From NCBI RefSeq assembly GCF_018623055.1, contig NZ_CP076019.1, forward strand, positions 744,001-808,000: a stretch of DNA of 64,000 nucleotides. Direction: 5' to 3'. The notes under the pieces were generated by a model. It was not told the DNA's origin and did not search any database. It worked only from the letters and a program-made list of their open reading frames with translations. The position numbers were made by a program, and so were the translations under genes. Positions 15,549 through 24,769 of this stretch are shown piece after piece; position 1 is the first letter of the stretch; each line of letters opens with the position of its first letter. Source of the DNA: Halorubrum sp. 2020YC2 (GTDB lineage: Archaea > Halobacteriota > Halobacteria > Halobacteriales > Haloferacaceae).

Positions 15549-17333
15549 ATGCCAACGGACGTCGAGAACTGGAAATCGGAGGTGTACGGCAACGAGGTGC
15601 GCGACCGCTTGTTCGAGTTCGCCGAGGAGGGGTTCGACTCGATCCCTGACGACGAGCGGGACGCGTGGTTCGAGCGGTTCAAATGGTGGGGCCTGTACCA
15701 CCAGCGGAACGGACAGGAGGGGCACTTCATGCTGCGGATCGGGACCCCGAACGGCGTGCTCGAACCGGGACAGCTCCGCGTCGTCGGGGAGATAGCTGAC
15801 GAGTACGCCCGCGGTCCCGGAACGAACCCGGTCTTCGGTGACGCGTACGCCGACTTCACTACCCGACAGTCGATCCAGCTACACTGGATCGAGCTGTCGG
15901 ACGTGCCGGCGATATTCGAGAAGCTGGAGGCGAACGGCCTCTCGACTCAGCAGGCCTGCGGTGACTCGTGGCGGAACATCGTCGGCAACCCGGTCGCGGG
16001 CAAGGACGGACAGGAGGTGATCGACGCGTGGCCGGTCATCCACGACCTCAACGAGCGGTTCAAGGGGAACGACGACCACGCGAACCTCCCGCGCAAGTGG
16101 AAGGTGTCGGTGACCGGCTCGGCCGACGGCTCCGGACAGGGCGACATCAACGACCTCGCGTTCGAGCCGGCGTACAAGACGGTCGGCGGGGACGGCGAGG
16201 ACGGCGAGAACGGGGGCGACGAGAGCGGGGACGCGGTCGGCTTCAACGTCCGCGTCGGCGGCGGGCTCGCGCGCAACGAGCCGCGGTTCGCCCGCGACAT
16301 CGACGTCTGGGTGCCGCCGGAGCGGGTCCCCGACGTTGCCGGCGGGCTCTCCGCGCTGTTCCGCGACCACGGCGACCGCGAGGACCGGTACAACGCCCGG
16401 GTGAAGTTCCTTGTCGACGAGTGGGGCGCGGCGGAGGTCCGCGAGACGCTGCAGGAGGAGTACGTCGACTTCGAGCTGGAGACCGCCGGCCGCGACGTGC
16501 GCGAGGAGTACACCTACAACGCCGGCGAGGGCGAGCGCAACGACCTGATCGGCGTCCACGACCAGAAGGACGGGACGAACTTCGTCGGCCTGAACGTGCT
16601 CGTCGGGCGGATGGGCGCCGACGACGTGCTCGAACTGGCCGACCTCGCGGCGGAGTACGGCTCCGGCGAGGTCCGGCTCTCGCAGCGACAGAACGTCATC
16701 GTCACCGACGTGCCGGACGACGCCCTCGACGAGTTCCTCGACGAACCCCTCTTTGACCACTACTCGCCCGACCCGTCGCCGTTCATGCGCGGATCGGTCG
16801 CGTGTACCGGCACCGAGTTCTGCTCGCTGTCTATCGTCGAGACGAAGAACCGGCAGGTCCGGTTCGCGCGCTGGCTGAAGGCGAACGTCGACCTCCCCGA
16901 CGGCGTCGACGAGTTCCACGTCCACCTCTCCGGGTGTACGGCCTCGTGCGCGCAGCCGCAGATCGCTGACGTGAGTCTGCGCGGGATGAAGACCCGAAAG
17001 GACGGCGACCCGGTCGAGGCGCTCGACGTCGGCCTCGGCGGCGGCCTCGGGGAGGACCCGGGGTTCGCCCGCTGGGTCACCCAGCGCGTGCCCGTCGACG
17101 AGGTCCCGGGGGCGATCGCGAACCTGATCGAGTCGTTCGCCGCCGAGCGCGACGAGGGCGAGTCGTTCCGGGCGTTCGTCGCCCGCCACGACGAGGACGA
17201 ACTCGACGCCCTCGTGGAGCCGGAGGAGACCGACTACGAGGACCCGATGATGCACAACACGAAGCGCACCTGGTACCCGTACGCCGAGGACGACTCGATG
17301 GACGACGCGCCGCCGACCCCGGCGGACGACTGA
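15549..17333 (+). CDS. siroheme nitrite/sulfite reductase, ferredoxin type
   Basis: 594 residues with two ferrodoxin-like/siroheme repeats. The cluster ligands are complete: C-X5-C in SVACTGTEFCSLS and C-X3-C in LSGCTASCAQP, bridging [4Fe-4S] to siroheme. Substrate-pocket arginines are present in TTRQSIQLHW and RLSQRQNVIVTD. The family reduces nitrite or sulfite by six electrons to ammonia or sulfide using ferredoxin. Haloarchaeal assimilatory nitrite reductases (NirA/Nir) look like this, but sulfite reductase cannot be excluded. A non-conserved acidic insert (GGDGEDGENGGDESGD) lies near residue 220. The start at 15549 gives MPTDVENWKSEVYGNEVRD, typical for the family. Confidence 0.9.
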   Translation: MPTDVENWKSEVYGNEVRDRLFEFAEEGFDSIPDDERDAWFERFKWWGLYHQRNGQEGHFMLRIGTPNGVLEPGQLRVVGEIADEYARGPGTNPVFGDAYADFTTRQSIQLHWIELSDVPAIFEKLEANGLSTQQACGDSWRNIVGNPVAGKDGQEVIDAWPVIHDLNERFKGNDDHANLPRKWKVSVTGSADGSGQGDINDLAFEPAYKTVGGDGEDGENGGDESGDAVGFNVRVGGGLARNEPRFARDIDVWVPPERVPDVAGGLSALFRDHGDREDRYNARVKFLVDEWGAAEVRETLQEEYVDFELETAGRDVREEYTYNAGEGERNDLIGVHDQKDGTNFVGLNVLVGRMGADDVLELADLAAEYGSGEVRLSQRQNVIVTDVPDDALDEFLDEPLFDHYSPDPSPFMRGSVACTGTEFCSLSIVETKNRQVRFARWLKANVDLPDGVDEFHVHLSGCTASCAQPQIADVSLRGMKTRKDGDPVEALDVGLGGGLGEDPGFARWVTQRVPVDEVPGAIANLIESFAAERDEGESFRAFVARHDEDELDALVEPEETDYEDPMMHNTKRTWYPYAEDDSMDDAPPTPADD

Positions 17334-17335
17334 CG

Positions 17336-17629
17336 ATGCCGAACCGCCTGCTCCGCGTGAACGCCTACACGACGCTGGATCTGGTCGACGGGCGCGCCCG
17401 TGGCCACGAGTTCGAGAGCGACGCGCCCGGCGTCGTGAACGTCACCGCGCCACGGGAGGACCCCGACCACGTCACGCTGGAGGTCGAACTGGACGGAACG
17501 GAAATCGACGACCTCGCCGCCCACGCCGACGAGTTCGACCTCTCGCCCGCGCAAGCGAGAACGCTGGCCGAGGCCTTGGAGTCGACGGCGGACCGCGTCG
17601 AAGCCGCGCAGAACGGCGACGATTTATAA
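17336..17629 (+). CDS. DUF6360-like small protein
   Basis: 97 residues (MPNRLLRVNAYTTLDLVDGRA; VVNVTAPREDPDHVTLEVELD; a helical C-terminus LSPAQARTLAEALES). It matches my memory of haloarchaeal DUF6360. It starts 2 nt after the siroheme reductase stop, so it is cotranscribed and may be an accessory of that enzyme. Confidence 0.7.
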   Translation: MPNRLLRVNAYTTLDLVDGRARGHEFESDAPGVVNVTAPREDPDHVTLEVELDGTEIDDLAAHADEFDLSPAQARTLAEALESTADRVEAAQNGDDL

Positions 17630-17960
17630 GTGGACAACGCTGTGGCGCGTGCCGACGAGCGCCCGCAGGGCGCGAGTCGCACGCGCGAGGTCGCCGGCAG
17701 CGAAGCCGCCGGCTGCCAGAGAATCTTCGATTCTCGCTGGACGCGGCGACCGGAGCGAAGCGAAGGGAGCCGCGAGGCTGGGGAGGCGTGAGGTGCTGTG
17801 CGGTGCGGGGAGGGACTCAAAGGGGCAGTCGCGAGGGCGAAGTACGGCGCAGTAAGCACCGCAGCGAGCAACGCGAGCGAGGAGCGCAGCAAGCCGCGCG
17901 AGTCCTCGCGGCTGGGGCTTTGGAGGTGTTCACCGTCGGTTCGGCAGCAACGATTTATAA
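17623..17960 (+). repeat. dispersed structured repeat element, copy 1 (candidate ncRNA)
   Basis: It opens with TTTATAA and GTGGCGCGTGCC and closes with GGCTGGGGCTTTGGAGGTGTTC and TTTATAA. The 5' arm folds as GCGCGTGC/GCACGCGC (17645-17652 with 17679-17686) enclosing GCGCCC-GCA-GGGCGC. A variable insert with its own hairpins follows (GAGAATC-TTC-GATTCTC). Then come the conserved core GGCTGGGGAGGC and AAAGGGGCAG and a closing stem CAGTCGCGAGG (17826-17836) with CCTCGCGGCTG (17904-17914). It shares blocks and order with the copy at 49086-49438. No coding frame is supported. The element accounts for the gap between 17630 and 17960. Confidence 0.75.
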
Positions 17961-17965
17961 ATGAG

Positions 17966-18016
17966 CGAAGGCTTTGGAAGTACTCGCCGTCGAGCCGAAG
18001 TTGCGGTTTTATAAGC
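17966..18016 (+). repeat. decayed extra copy of the repeat's 3' end
   Basis: GGCTTTGGAAGTACTCGCCGTC, continuing to GTTTTATAAGCG, aligns with the 3' end of the adjoining element (GGCTTTGGAGGTGTTCACCG to ATTTATAAATGAGCG) with scattered changes. It looks like a partial tandem duplication or the tail of an older insertion. Confidence 0.5.
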
Positions 18017-18044
18017 GATCGAGAACGGCGTCGGCGGCACCCAC

Positions 18045-19085
18045 TTATAAATCCAGTCCGCGGATCGCGACGCTCCCCCCGTCGCCCTCACTCTCCTCCA
18101 CGTGCCCGATCACGCGACCGTCAGTCTCGTCGGCCAGCGACTCGGCGTCGTCAGCGTCGAGCGCCGCGACGAAGCCGGTTCCCATGTTGAACGTCCGGTA
18201 CATCTCCTCGTCGGAGACGCCCCCCTCGCGCTGGACGAACTCGAAGACGGGCTGGGGGTCGAACGCGTCCTCGACGACGTACCGGTTCGCGCCGAGCCGC
18301 GTCAGGTTCGTCCAGCCGCCGCCGGTGACGTGGGCCGCGCCGCGCACGCCGCGCTCGCGCATCGGGTCGAGCAGGTCGGTGTAGATTCGGGTCGGCTCTA
18401 AGAGCGCCTCCCCGACGGTCTCGTACCCCTCGAACGGACAGGCGTCGGTGTACTCGTGATTGCGGGTCGCCGCCTCCCGCGCCAGCGTGAGCCCGTTCGA
18501 GTGGATCCCCGACGAGCGCCAGCCGAGTAAGGCGTCGCCCGGCTCCGCCCGGCCGTCGAACACGCCGTCCTTCGCCGCGAGACCGACGCAGGCCCCCGCC
18601 AGGTCGAGCCCGCGAATCACGTCGGGCATCACCGCTGTCTCGCCGCCGACGAGTTCGACGTCGGCCAGCTCCGCCCCCCGCGAGAGCCCCGCACCGACCT
18701 GCTCCGCGAACCGCTCGTCCGGCTCGTCGACCGCGAGGTAGTCGACGAACGCGACCGGGCGGACCCCGGCCGCGACGAGGTCGTTGACGTTCATCGCGAT
18801 ACAGTCGATCCCGACCGTCGAGTAGTCGCGAAGCGCCTCCGCGACGAGCAGTTTCGTTCCGACGCCGTCGGTCGCGAGCGCGAGGTAGCGGTCGCCGATG
18901 TCGAGCAGGCCGGCGTAGTCGCTCCCGGCGTCGTCCGCGTCGGGATCCGAGCCGACCGCGCCGACGAGCGCCGCGGTCGCGGCCTCGCTCGCGTCGATGT
19001 CGACGCCCGCGTCCGCGTAGGTGAGTTCGTCGCCGTCGGTCGCCCCGCCCGGTCCCCCGTCGTCGCCCTCGTCGCCCTCGGACAT
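18045..19085 (-). CDS. purM: phosphoribosylformylglycinamidine cyclo-ligase (AIR synthase)
   Basis: 346 residues. Family motifs: YADAGVDIDASEAAT, DGVGTKLLVAE, the ATP/substrate loop IDCIAMNVNDLVAAGVRPVAFVDYLA, ELVGGETAVMPDV and GWRSSGIHSNGLTLAR, then HVTGGGWTNL. It makes AIR from FGAM using ATP in purine synthesis. The ATG at 19085 (MSEGDEGDDGG) was preferred to an upstream ATG because the preceding residues are arginine-rich and atypical. It ends beside the repeat cluster. Confidence 0.95.
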   Translation of the reverse strand: MSEGDEGDDGGPGGATDGDELTYADAGVDIDASEAATAALVGAVGSDPDADDAGSDYAGLLDIGDRYLALATDGVGTKLLVAEALRDYSTVGIDCIAMNVNDLVAAGVRPVAFVDYLAVDEPDERFAEQVGAGLSRGAELADVELVGGETAVMPDVIRGLDLAGACVGLAAKDGVFDGRAEPGDALLGWRSSGIHSNGLTLAREAATRNHEYTDACPFEGYETVGEALLEPTRIYTDLLDPMRERGVRGAAHVTGGGWTNLTRLGANRYVVEDAFDPQPVFEFVQREGGVSDEEMYRTFNMGTGFVAALDADDAESLADETDGRVIGHVEESEGDGGSVAIRGLDL

Positions 19086-19167
19086 GTGTGTGAGAGCACG
19101 CCCGCGGAGCAAAAACGCACCGTTCCCTCCGGGTGGACGAGAGACGGGGAAAGCGGACCCCCTCGCG

Positions 19168-19839
19168 TCAGAACGGGCCGCCGAAGCCGAGTCCGATGAC
19201 GAACACGAGCCACACCGTGAGCAGCACGGAGACGGCGAAAGAGCCGGCCCAGACGGGCTTGCTCCAGTTCAGCACCGTCTTCCCGTCGAGGGGGCCGTAC
19301 GGGACGAGGTTGAACGCCGCGAGGAAGACGTTGATCGCGATGCCGCGCGCGCCGAGGACCGTCACTATCTCGCTGCCGACGATCCCGCCGAGCGCGTACA
19401 GCGGGAAGAAGACGACCATCAGCCCGAGGTTCACGACGGGGCCGGCGAGCGCGATGTGGCCGTGTTCGCGGGGCGTCAGCCGCCCGCGGTGGTGGACGGC
19501 GCCCGGCGCGGCGAAGATGAACCCGAGAAGCGAACTCATCACGGCGATAAACAGCATGCCGCTGTCCGCGCGGAACTCCGCGACCTGGTCGTAGTGGACC
19601 GCGACCACCTTGTGCGCGACCTCGTGGAGGAGGAAGGCGACCCCGGCGGTCGCGAGCGCGACGAACAGCGGCGGGAGCACGCCCGCCGCGAGGATCCGGC
19701 CGATCCCCCCCGACCCGCCGACGAAGAACAGCGTGAACGCCACGCCGAGCGCGAGCCACGCGACGAGCAGGTCGCGGAGCTCCGCGCCGCTGAAGTAGAG
19801 GCCGCCGATCCGGCGCCCGGAGAAGGTCGCGCCGCTCAT
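19168..19839 (-). CDS. S2P-type membrane zinc metalloprotease
   Basis: 223 residues and about six hydrophobic helices. Zinc motif HEVAHK (His72, Glu73, His76) lies in the third helix and the third ligand in NLVPYGPLDGKTV near residue 190. The arrangement is that of site-2 protease/peptidase M50 proteins, which cut substrates within the membrane. The start overlaps the stop of the upstream TraB-family gene (ATGA), so the two are cotranscribed. A substrate cannot be inferred. Confidence 0.88.
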   Translation of the reverse strand: MSGATFSGRRIGGLYFSGAELRDLLVAWLALGVAFTLFFVGGSGGIGRILAAGVLPPLFVALATAGVAFLLHEVAHKVVAVHYDQVAEFRADSGMLFIAVMSSLLGFIFAAPGAVHHRGRLTPREHGHIALAGPVVNLGLMVVFFPLYALGGIVGSEIVTVLGARGIAINVFLAAFNLVPYGPLDGKTVLNWSKPVWAGSFAVSVLLTVWLVFVIGLGFGGPF

Positions 19840-21610
19840 GCGATCCCCCCGACCGCGCCGCGCACGAGGTCGGCGCCGTTGACCGCGCCGTCGACCAGCA
19901 GCCGCCCGACGTCCTCGACGCCGCCGACCTCGGCGCCGAACATCGCCGGGATGACGTACGCCGCGAAGAGGAAGCTGGCGACGATGCTGCCGACGTTCGT
20001 CATCGCGACGACGACGATGAGCCGGAACAGCGGCACGTCGAGCATTGCGGAGACAAGCTCCGTCACCGACCGCGTCTCGTCGGCGAGCAGGTCGTTGAGC
20101 GCGCCGATGTCCGCGACGTTCACGGTGAGGCTCCGGAGTTCGACGTAGCCGGTGAACCAGCCGGGCGCGAGCAGCGGGTTGATCGAGGTCATCCACGCGA
20201 CGGCGCCGCCGACGCCGGCCGAGAGCCAGCGCGCGCCGGCGACCTTCGCGAACGCGAACGCGAAGACGCCGTTGATCAGGAACCACGCGCCGAACAGCCG
20301 GAGCAGGAACGCGTTGCCGGCCCCGCCCAGCGCTAACAGGAGGAAGAAGCCGACGAATCCGACCGTGATCGCGTAGCCGATCGCCTTCTTCCACGGCAGC
20401 CCCCCGCCGGACTCCTGTCCGACCAAACTCTCCATCGGCGGGAGCGTCGCCGGGTTCGCGAGGTACCCCTCGATCCCCGCACGGTGACCGGCGCCGACGA
20501 CCGCGACCACGTCGTGGCCGGCCTCGCGGAGCGCGACGAGCCGGTGGGCGATGAACGCGTCGCGCTCGTCGATGAGCGCCTCCGCGCCGCCCGGGGAGAA
20601 CTGCCGGAACTCCTCCATCATCATCGTCACCACGTCGGTGTCGGTGAGGTCGGCCTCGTCTAACTCCTCGATCCCGCCGGCCTCGGCGTCGACCTCGCCG
20701 CCGGCGACCGCGCCGACCGCGACCGCGAGGACCGCGCCGACGACCAGCCCGAGTCCGATGCCGATCCCGAACCCGCCGATGGCCGTCACGGGGAACCCGC
20801 CGAGGTACGTTGAGACGAGTCCGTCGGCGGCGCCCGTGACTCCGGCGGCGACGCCGGCCGCCAGCCCGGTGCCGGCCGCGGCGTAGAGCCGCTGATCGGC
20901 GAGAGCGCGAGCGTCCCGACCTGGTCGACGGCGATGCCGACGACGAGCGCGACGAGGACGCCCGCGGCGACGCTCGTCAGCACGGCCTCCGTGATCCCCA
21001 CGGCGCCGCCGAAGAGCCCGATAGCCGGGCCGGCGAGGATCCCGACGAAGAGGCCGCCGATCACGCCGGCGACGCGCGGGTCGCTGACGCCGAACGCCAG
21101 CCCGCCGACGAGCCGGAGCTTCTCCGTTATCGTCATACGCGCCCAGAACCGCTGGATCGTCGTCTGGATGTCGCGGTCGACCAAGGCGACGTCGATGCCG
21201 AGCGACTCCGCGACGTCGACGGCGGCCTTCATGTCCGCGCCCGGCTCGATGTCGAACCGCTCGCCCAGTTGGGTCTGGACGTACGAGAGCATCCAGTACG
21301 CCAAAAATTGGAACACGGTGTTCCCCTTGAGCAGGTCGCCGGCGTCGAGGTCCTCGGGGGTCTCGCCGTTGAGCTGACGGTAGCGCCCCTCGTCGAGTTC
21401 GACCGCGACGACGTCGGGTCGCTCCCGCTCTATCGTCTCCTCGACCTCGTCGACGGAGCGCTCCGACACGTGCGCGGTCCCGACGACCGTGACGCTCCCG
21501 TCGCCGTCGGGGTCGCGACGCGTCGGCTCGTCGAACTCGCCGCCGTCGGTCCGCGGGGACGAGTCGGTCGACGGGGGCGCCTCCTCCGGCCCCCGTGACG
21601 TCTCTGTCAT
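19836..21610 (-). pseudogene. TraB/PrgY family membrane protein, frameshifted
   Basis: The first frame (from ATG at 21610) has the TraB motif VVGTAHVSERSVDEVEETI, then VVAVELDEGRYRQL, and the first membrane helices, but runs out of family sequence near 20905 and stops at 20786. The second part (helices LGLVVGAVLAVAVGAVAG, then VVAVVGAGHRAGIEGYL and four more helices) continues in another frame down to 19836. Reading the alternative frame across 20905-20780 gives DQRLYAAAGTGLAAGVAAG, a natural continuation. A shift of one base (loss) or two bases (gain of TC at GCGCTCTCGCC) near 20897-20910 restores one protein of about 591 residues. Real mutation or sequence error is undecided. Confidence 0.8.
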
Positions 21611-21737
21611 CACCTGACGTACTCGGTCACCGCGTTTAGGGTTTGTGAGTCGGTCTCGGCTCCGTGCCGCCGCCCGACCGCCGGTACGTCCCCCGCGATC
21701 CAACAAGTTTGTATCCTCACGCGTCCCACGAGACCGT

Positions 21738-22466
21738 ATGTCCCGGCTGTTGCCCTCCCTGCCGGACGCGAGTCCCGAGGAGCGCGAGCCCCGGGTCGTC
21801 GGCGTCGACGACGACGAGGCCGACGACCTCATCGCCGCCCTCGGCTCCGAGACCGCCAGAGCGATCCTCTCGACGCTCCACGACCGCCCGGCGACGAAGT
21901 CCGAGCTCGCAGAGGAGGTCGACACCTCGCTCCAGAACGTCCAGTACCACCTCTCGCGGCTCGACGAGGCCGACCTCGTCGACGTCGTCGACACCGCCTA
22001 CTCGGAGAAGGGCCGCGAGATGGACGTGTACGCCGCCGCGGACGAGCCGCTCGTGCTGTTCGCGGGCGGCTCCGAGGAGTCGACCGGGATCAAGACCGCG
22101 CTGATGCGCCTGCTCGGCGGCTACGGGGTAATCGGCCTCGCGGCGGTCGCGGCCCAGCGGCTCCTCGCGGTCGGCTCGCTCGGTGGGGCGGCCGGCTACG
22201 CGGGCGCGTCCGGCGGCGGCGACGCGGGGACGGCGACGACCGACGGCGCGGACGGGAGCGGAGCGGACGGCGCCGACGGTCCCGGGATAGAGAGCGTTCA
22301 AGACCAGAACACCGCCGCCGACGGCGCCGACGGCGCGATCGAACTCGTGGGCGACCCGCTCGCGGAGTACGCCGTCTCGCTCGTCGAGCCGGGGGTCGTC
22401 TTCTTCGTCGCCGCCGCGCTCGTGTTCACGCTCGCGTGGGCGTACTGGTACCGCTCGTCGAACTAG
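21738..22466 (+). CDS. membrane-anchored ArsR-type HTH protein
   Basis: 242 residues. A winged-helix domain occupies residues 30-100 (LGSETARAILSTLHDRPATKSELAEEVDTSLQNVQYHLSRLDEADLV, wing EKGREMDVYA). Two hydrophobic segments (around residues 125-150 and 215-235) flank a Gly/Ala/Asp-rich linker, and the protein ends WAYWYRSSN. Such membrane-tethered regulators are common in haloarchaea. It diverges from the TraB-S2P pair; a one-component sensor for the envelope is plausible but not shown. Confidence 0.85.
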   Translation: MSRLLPSLPDASPEEREPRVVGVDDDEADDLIAALGSETARAILSTLHDRPATKSELAEEVDTSLQNVQYHLSRLDEADLVDVVDTAYSEKGREMDVYAAADEPLVLFAGGSEESTGIKTALMRLLGGYGVIGLAAVAAQRLLAVGSLGGAAGYAGASGGGDAGTATTDGADGSGADGADGPGIESVQDQNTAADGADGAIELVGDPLAEYAVSLVEPGVVFFVAAALVFTLAWAYWYRSSN

Positions 22467-22583
22467 GGCGCCCGTCGAACGAGGTGGCGCGCCGCACCGC
22501 TTCGCCGCTCTGTCGGGCCGCGACGCGACCCGAGCGACCCGCGCGTGGGACAGCTATTCAAGCCGCCGTCACCACGTTCGCGT

Positions 22584-23042
22584 ATGGAACACGAGGCCGA
22601 GGTCGTCGGGGTCGGTGCGGGGTCGGCGCCGAGCGGCGACGTCCCGGCGGTGATCCTGTCCGCTCGCGGCGAGTACGTCCCGATATTCGTCAGCGGCGAC
22701 CAGGCTCGATCGATCGGCATGGCGCTGGAGGGGGAACCGTTCGACCGACCGCTCACGCACGACCTCCTCGTCGATATCCTCACGGAGTTCGGCGGTGCCA
22801 TCGACCGCGTCCGCGTCGACGACCTCCGCGACGGCACCTTCTACGCGAAGGTCGACGCCGAGCGCTACGACGACGGCGAGCCGGAGCGGTTCGTCTTCGA
22901 CGCGCGCCCCTCCGACGCGCTCGCGCTCGCGGTGCGCGTCGACTGTCCCATCGTCGTGACCGACGAGGTGATAGACGAGGCGGGCCGCCCGTCGGACTCG
23001 GTCCAGTTCAGCGGCGACGGCGACCCCTCCGAGGAGCGCTGA
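22584..23042 (+). CDS. bifunctional nuclease (DUF151) family protein
   Basis: 152 residues: VILSARGEYVPIFVSGDQARSI, then THDLLVDILTEFGGAIDRVRVDDL, then ARPSDALALAVRVDCPIVVTDEVIDEAG. The last motif with its conserved Asp and Arg is diagnostic for DUF151, in which some members have nuclease activity in vitro. Cytoplasmic and single-gene. Confidence 0.88.
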   Translation: MEHEAEVVGVGAGSAPSGDVPAVILSARGEYVPIFVSGDQARSIGMALEGEPFDRPLTHDLLVDILTEFGGAIDRVRVDDLRDGTFYAKVDAERYDDGEPERFVFDARPSDALALAVRVDCPIVVTDEVIDEAGRPSDSVQFSGDGDPSEER

Positions 23043-23155
23043 GGGCTCACAGGCCGTCGCGCCGTCGAGTTCGCAGGCCGTCGCGCCGCCGCCGAATTCC
23101 ACCCGCGCCGCCGCCAAAGCCGACCGTTCAAGTCGCCGGCCGTCCCACGACGGGC

Positions 23156-23638
23156 ATGGACGAGACGGCCACGCTCGCCTCCTCGCACACCGAGATGACG
23201 GAGATGCTGCTGCCGAACGACACGAACAACCTCGGCCGCGCGCTCGGGGGCGCCGTGTTGCACTGGATGGACATCTGCGGCGCCATCGCCGGGATGCGCT
23301 TCTCGAACCGGCAGGTGGTCACCGCCTCGATGGACCACGTCGACTTCATCGCGCCCATCGAGATGGGCGAGGTCGCCATCATCGAGGGGTACGTGTTCAA
23401 CACCGGCCGGACGAGCGTCGACGTGAAGGTCGACGTGCGCGCGGAGAACCCCCGAACCGACGAGACGCGCCGCACGACCACCTCCTACTTCACCTTCGTC
23501 GCGCTCGACGACGACGGCCGCCCCACGCCGGTCCCCGATCTGGAGTGTCCGAGCGAGGACGAGGCGGCGCTCCGCGACGACGCTATGAGCGGCCGCGAGG
23601 AGCAGTTGCGACAGGTCGTCGACCGGTACGACCTCTGA
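23156..23638 (+). CDS. hot-dog acyl-CoA thioesterase
   Basis: 160 residues. The N-terminal SHTEMTEMLLPNDTNNLGRALGGAVLHWMDICGAIAGMRFS and the strand ASMDHVDFIAPIEMGEVAIIEGYVFNTGRTSVDV are those of the BACH/YciA-like acyl-CoA hydrolases. It would release CoA from acyl thioesters; the preferred chain is unknown. Start chosen at MDETATLASSHTEM, where family similarity begins. Confidence 0.9.
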   Translation: MDETATLASSHTEMTEMLLPNDTNNLGRALGGAVLHWMDICGAIAGMRFSNRQVVTASMDHVDFIAPIEMGEVAIIEGYVFNTGRTSVDVKVDVRAENPRTDETRRTTTSYFTFVALDDDGRPTPVPDLECPSEDEAALRDDAMSGREEQLRQVVDRYDL

Positions 23639-23659
23639 GCCGGCGCGGTCCGGACGGCC

Positions 23660-24172
23660 CTACTCCTCTGAACCCGCGACGACCTCGACGGTCGCGTCTA
23701 AGTCGTCGGTCTCCGCGACCGCCGCCTCGTGCGCCGCCAGCGCGCGCTCCGCGAGGGCGTCGAGGGCGTTGCCGGCATCGCCGTCGCACTCGGCGGTCTC
23801 GTCCCGGTCGCCGCTCGCGAGGTGGCTCGGACAGCCGCAGTCCGAGGCGCCGAACCCCGCTATCGGCCCGGCCGGCAGCCGCTCCGCGACCGCGCACTCG
23901 ACGTCGACGCTGACGCTCCGGACGACGCGGTCGATCCGCGCGGCCGGGTGCCCGAGCAGGTAGTCGACGTGCCAGTGGCGGACGTCGTGGTCGCCGCGCG
24001 CGGTCCGGCGGTGTCTGTCCACCCGCGAGAAGCCGCCCGAGCCGAGCGCGCTCCCCGTGTAGGCGTACGCGCCGGCCGGGAACCGGTGTTCCCCGAGCGC
24101 GCCCGCCGACAGCGTCGCGTCGTCCGTGAGGGCGACGACGAGCGTGTAGCTGCCGCCGTCGGCGTCGCTCAT
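23660..24172 (-). CDS. DUF123 (GIY-YIG-like) protein
   Basis: 170 residues beginning MSDADGGSYTLVVALTDDATL. The family landmarks are GEHRFPAGAYAYTGSALG, HWHVDYLLGHP and the cysteine motif GFGASDCGCPSHL. DUF123 is related to GIY-YIG nucleases and is sometimes fused to endonuclease III, but lacks proof of function. A helical acidic C-terminus extends beyond the core. It converges with the thioesterase gene. Confidence 0.85.
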   Translation of the reverse strand: MSDADGGSYTLVVALTDDATLSAGALGEHRFPAGAYAYTGSALGSGGFSRVDRHRRTARGDHDVRHWHVDYLLGHPAARIDRVVRSVSVDVECAVAERLPAGPIAGFGASDCGCPSHLASGDRDETAECDGDAGNALDALAERALAAHEAAVAETDDLDATVEVVAGSEE

Positions 24173-24248
24173 CGACGGATCGCCGCCGGAGCGTCGACCG
24201 ACGGGACGTCGCCTGTCGCGGCGCCAACCCCCGGAGGTGTCGCCGCCC

Positions 24249-24692
24249 TCACGACAGCGCGGCCGGCGCCTCGTCGGCGGCCGTCCGGAGCGAGGTCACC
24301 ATCTCGCCCGCGTCGCCGTCGAGCGGGTAGGTGTCGTGGAAGTCCGCCGGGTCGCGGTCGCGGCCCGACAGCGCGCCGACGACGCCGGCGATCGCGTCGT
24401 AGTTGTCGCGGACGAGTCCGCCGACGATCCCGGGCGTCCCGGCGCGGCCGGCCAGCTCCTCGGCCGCCGACCGACCGGCGTACACCCGGCGCTCTGCGGG
24501 GTCGACGAGCACCATCGCGAACGGGCGCGAGCCGAACTGCGCGTCGAGGAACGGCCCGACCGGGTCGGCCTCCCACGGGACCGCGACCACGCCGTCGAGC
24601 CGGCGGAGCGCGACCGCCGCGACCGAGCAGTAGGGACAGTCGCCGTCGAAGATCAACACCGGCGCGTCGGCGTCGTCCGGGTCGGTAGGCAT
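24249..24692 (-). CDS. DCC-family thiol-disulfide oxidoreductase (DUF393)
   Basis: 147 residues. The redox motif is in VLIFDGDCPYCSVAA (Cys19 and Cys22), the hallmark FDGxCxxC of the DCC family. The rest is short and helical with no membrane span. It probably exchanges disulfides in the cytoplasm; the partner is unknown. Confidence 0.88.
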   Translation of the reverse strand: MPTDPDDADAPVLIFDGDCPYCSVAAVALRRLDGVVAVPWEADPVGPFLDAQFGSRPFAMVLVDPAERRVYAGRSAAEELAGRAGTPGIVGGLVRDNYDAIAGVVGALSGRDRDPADFHDTYPLDGDAGEMVTSLRTAADEAPAALS

Positions 24693-24769
24693 ACGAAAAG
24701 ATACGGTCTCGACCGGCTTAAGCGGCCGGTCGGGCGAACTTGTTCGGGTGAACTGCGGCGTCGACTCTG

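Noticed and set aside
17630-18044. tRNA or rRNA in the gap before purM
   Set aside because: No cloverleaf, anticodon arm or rRNA motif; the gap is explained by the repeat element.
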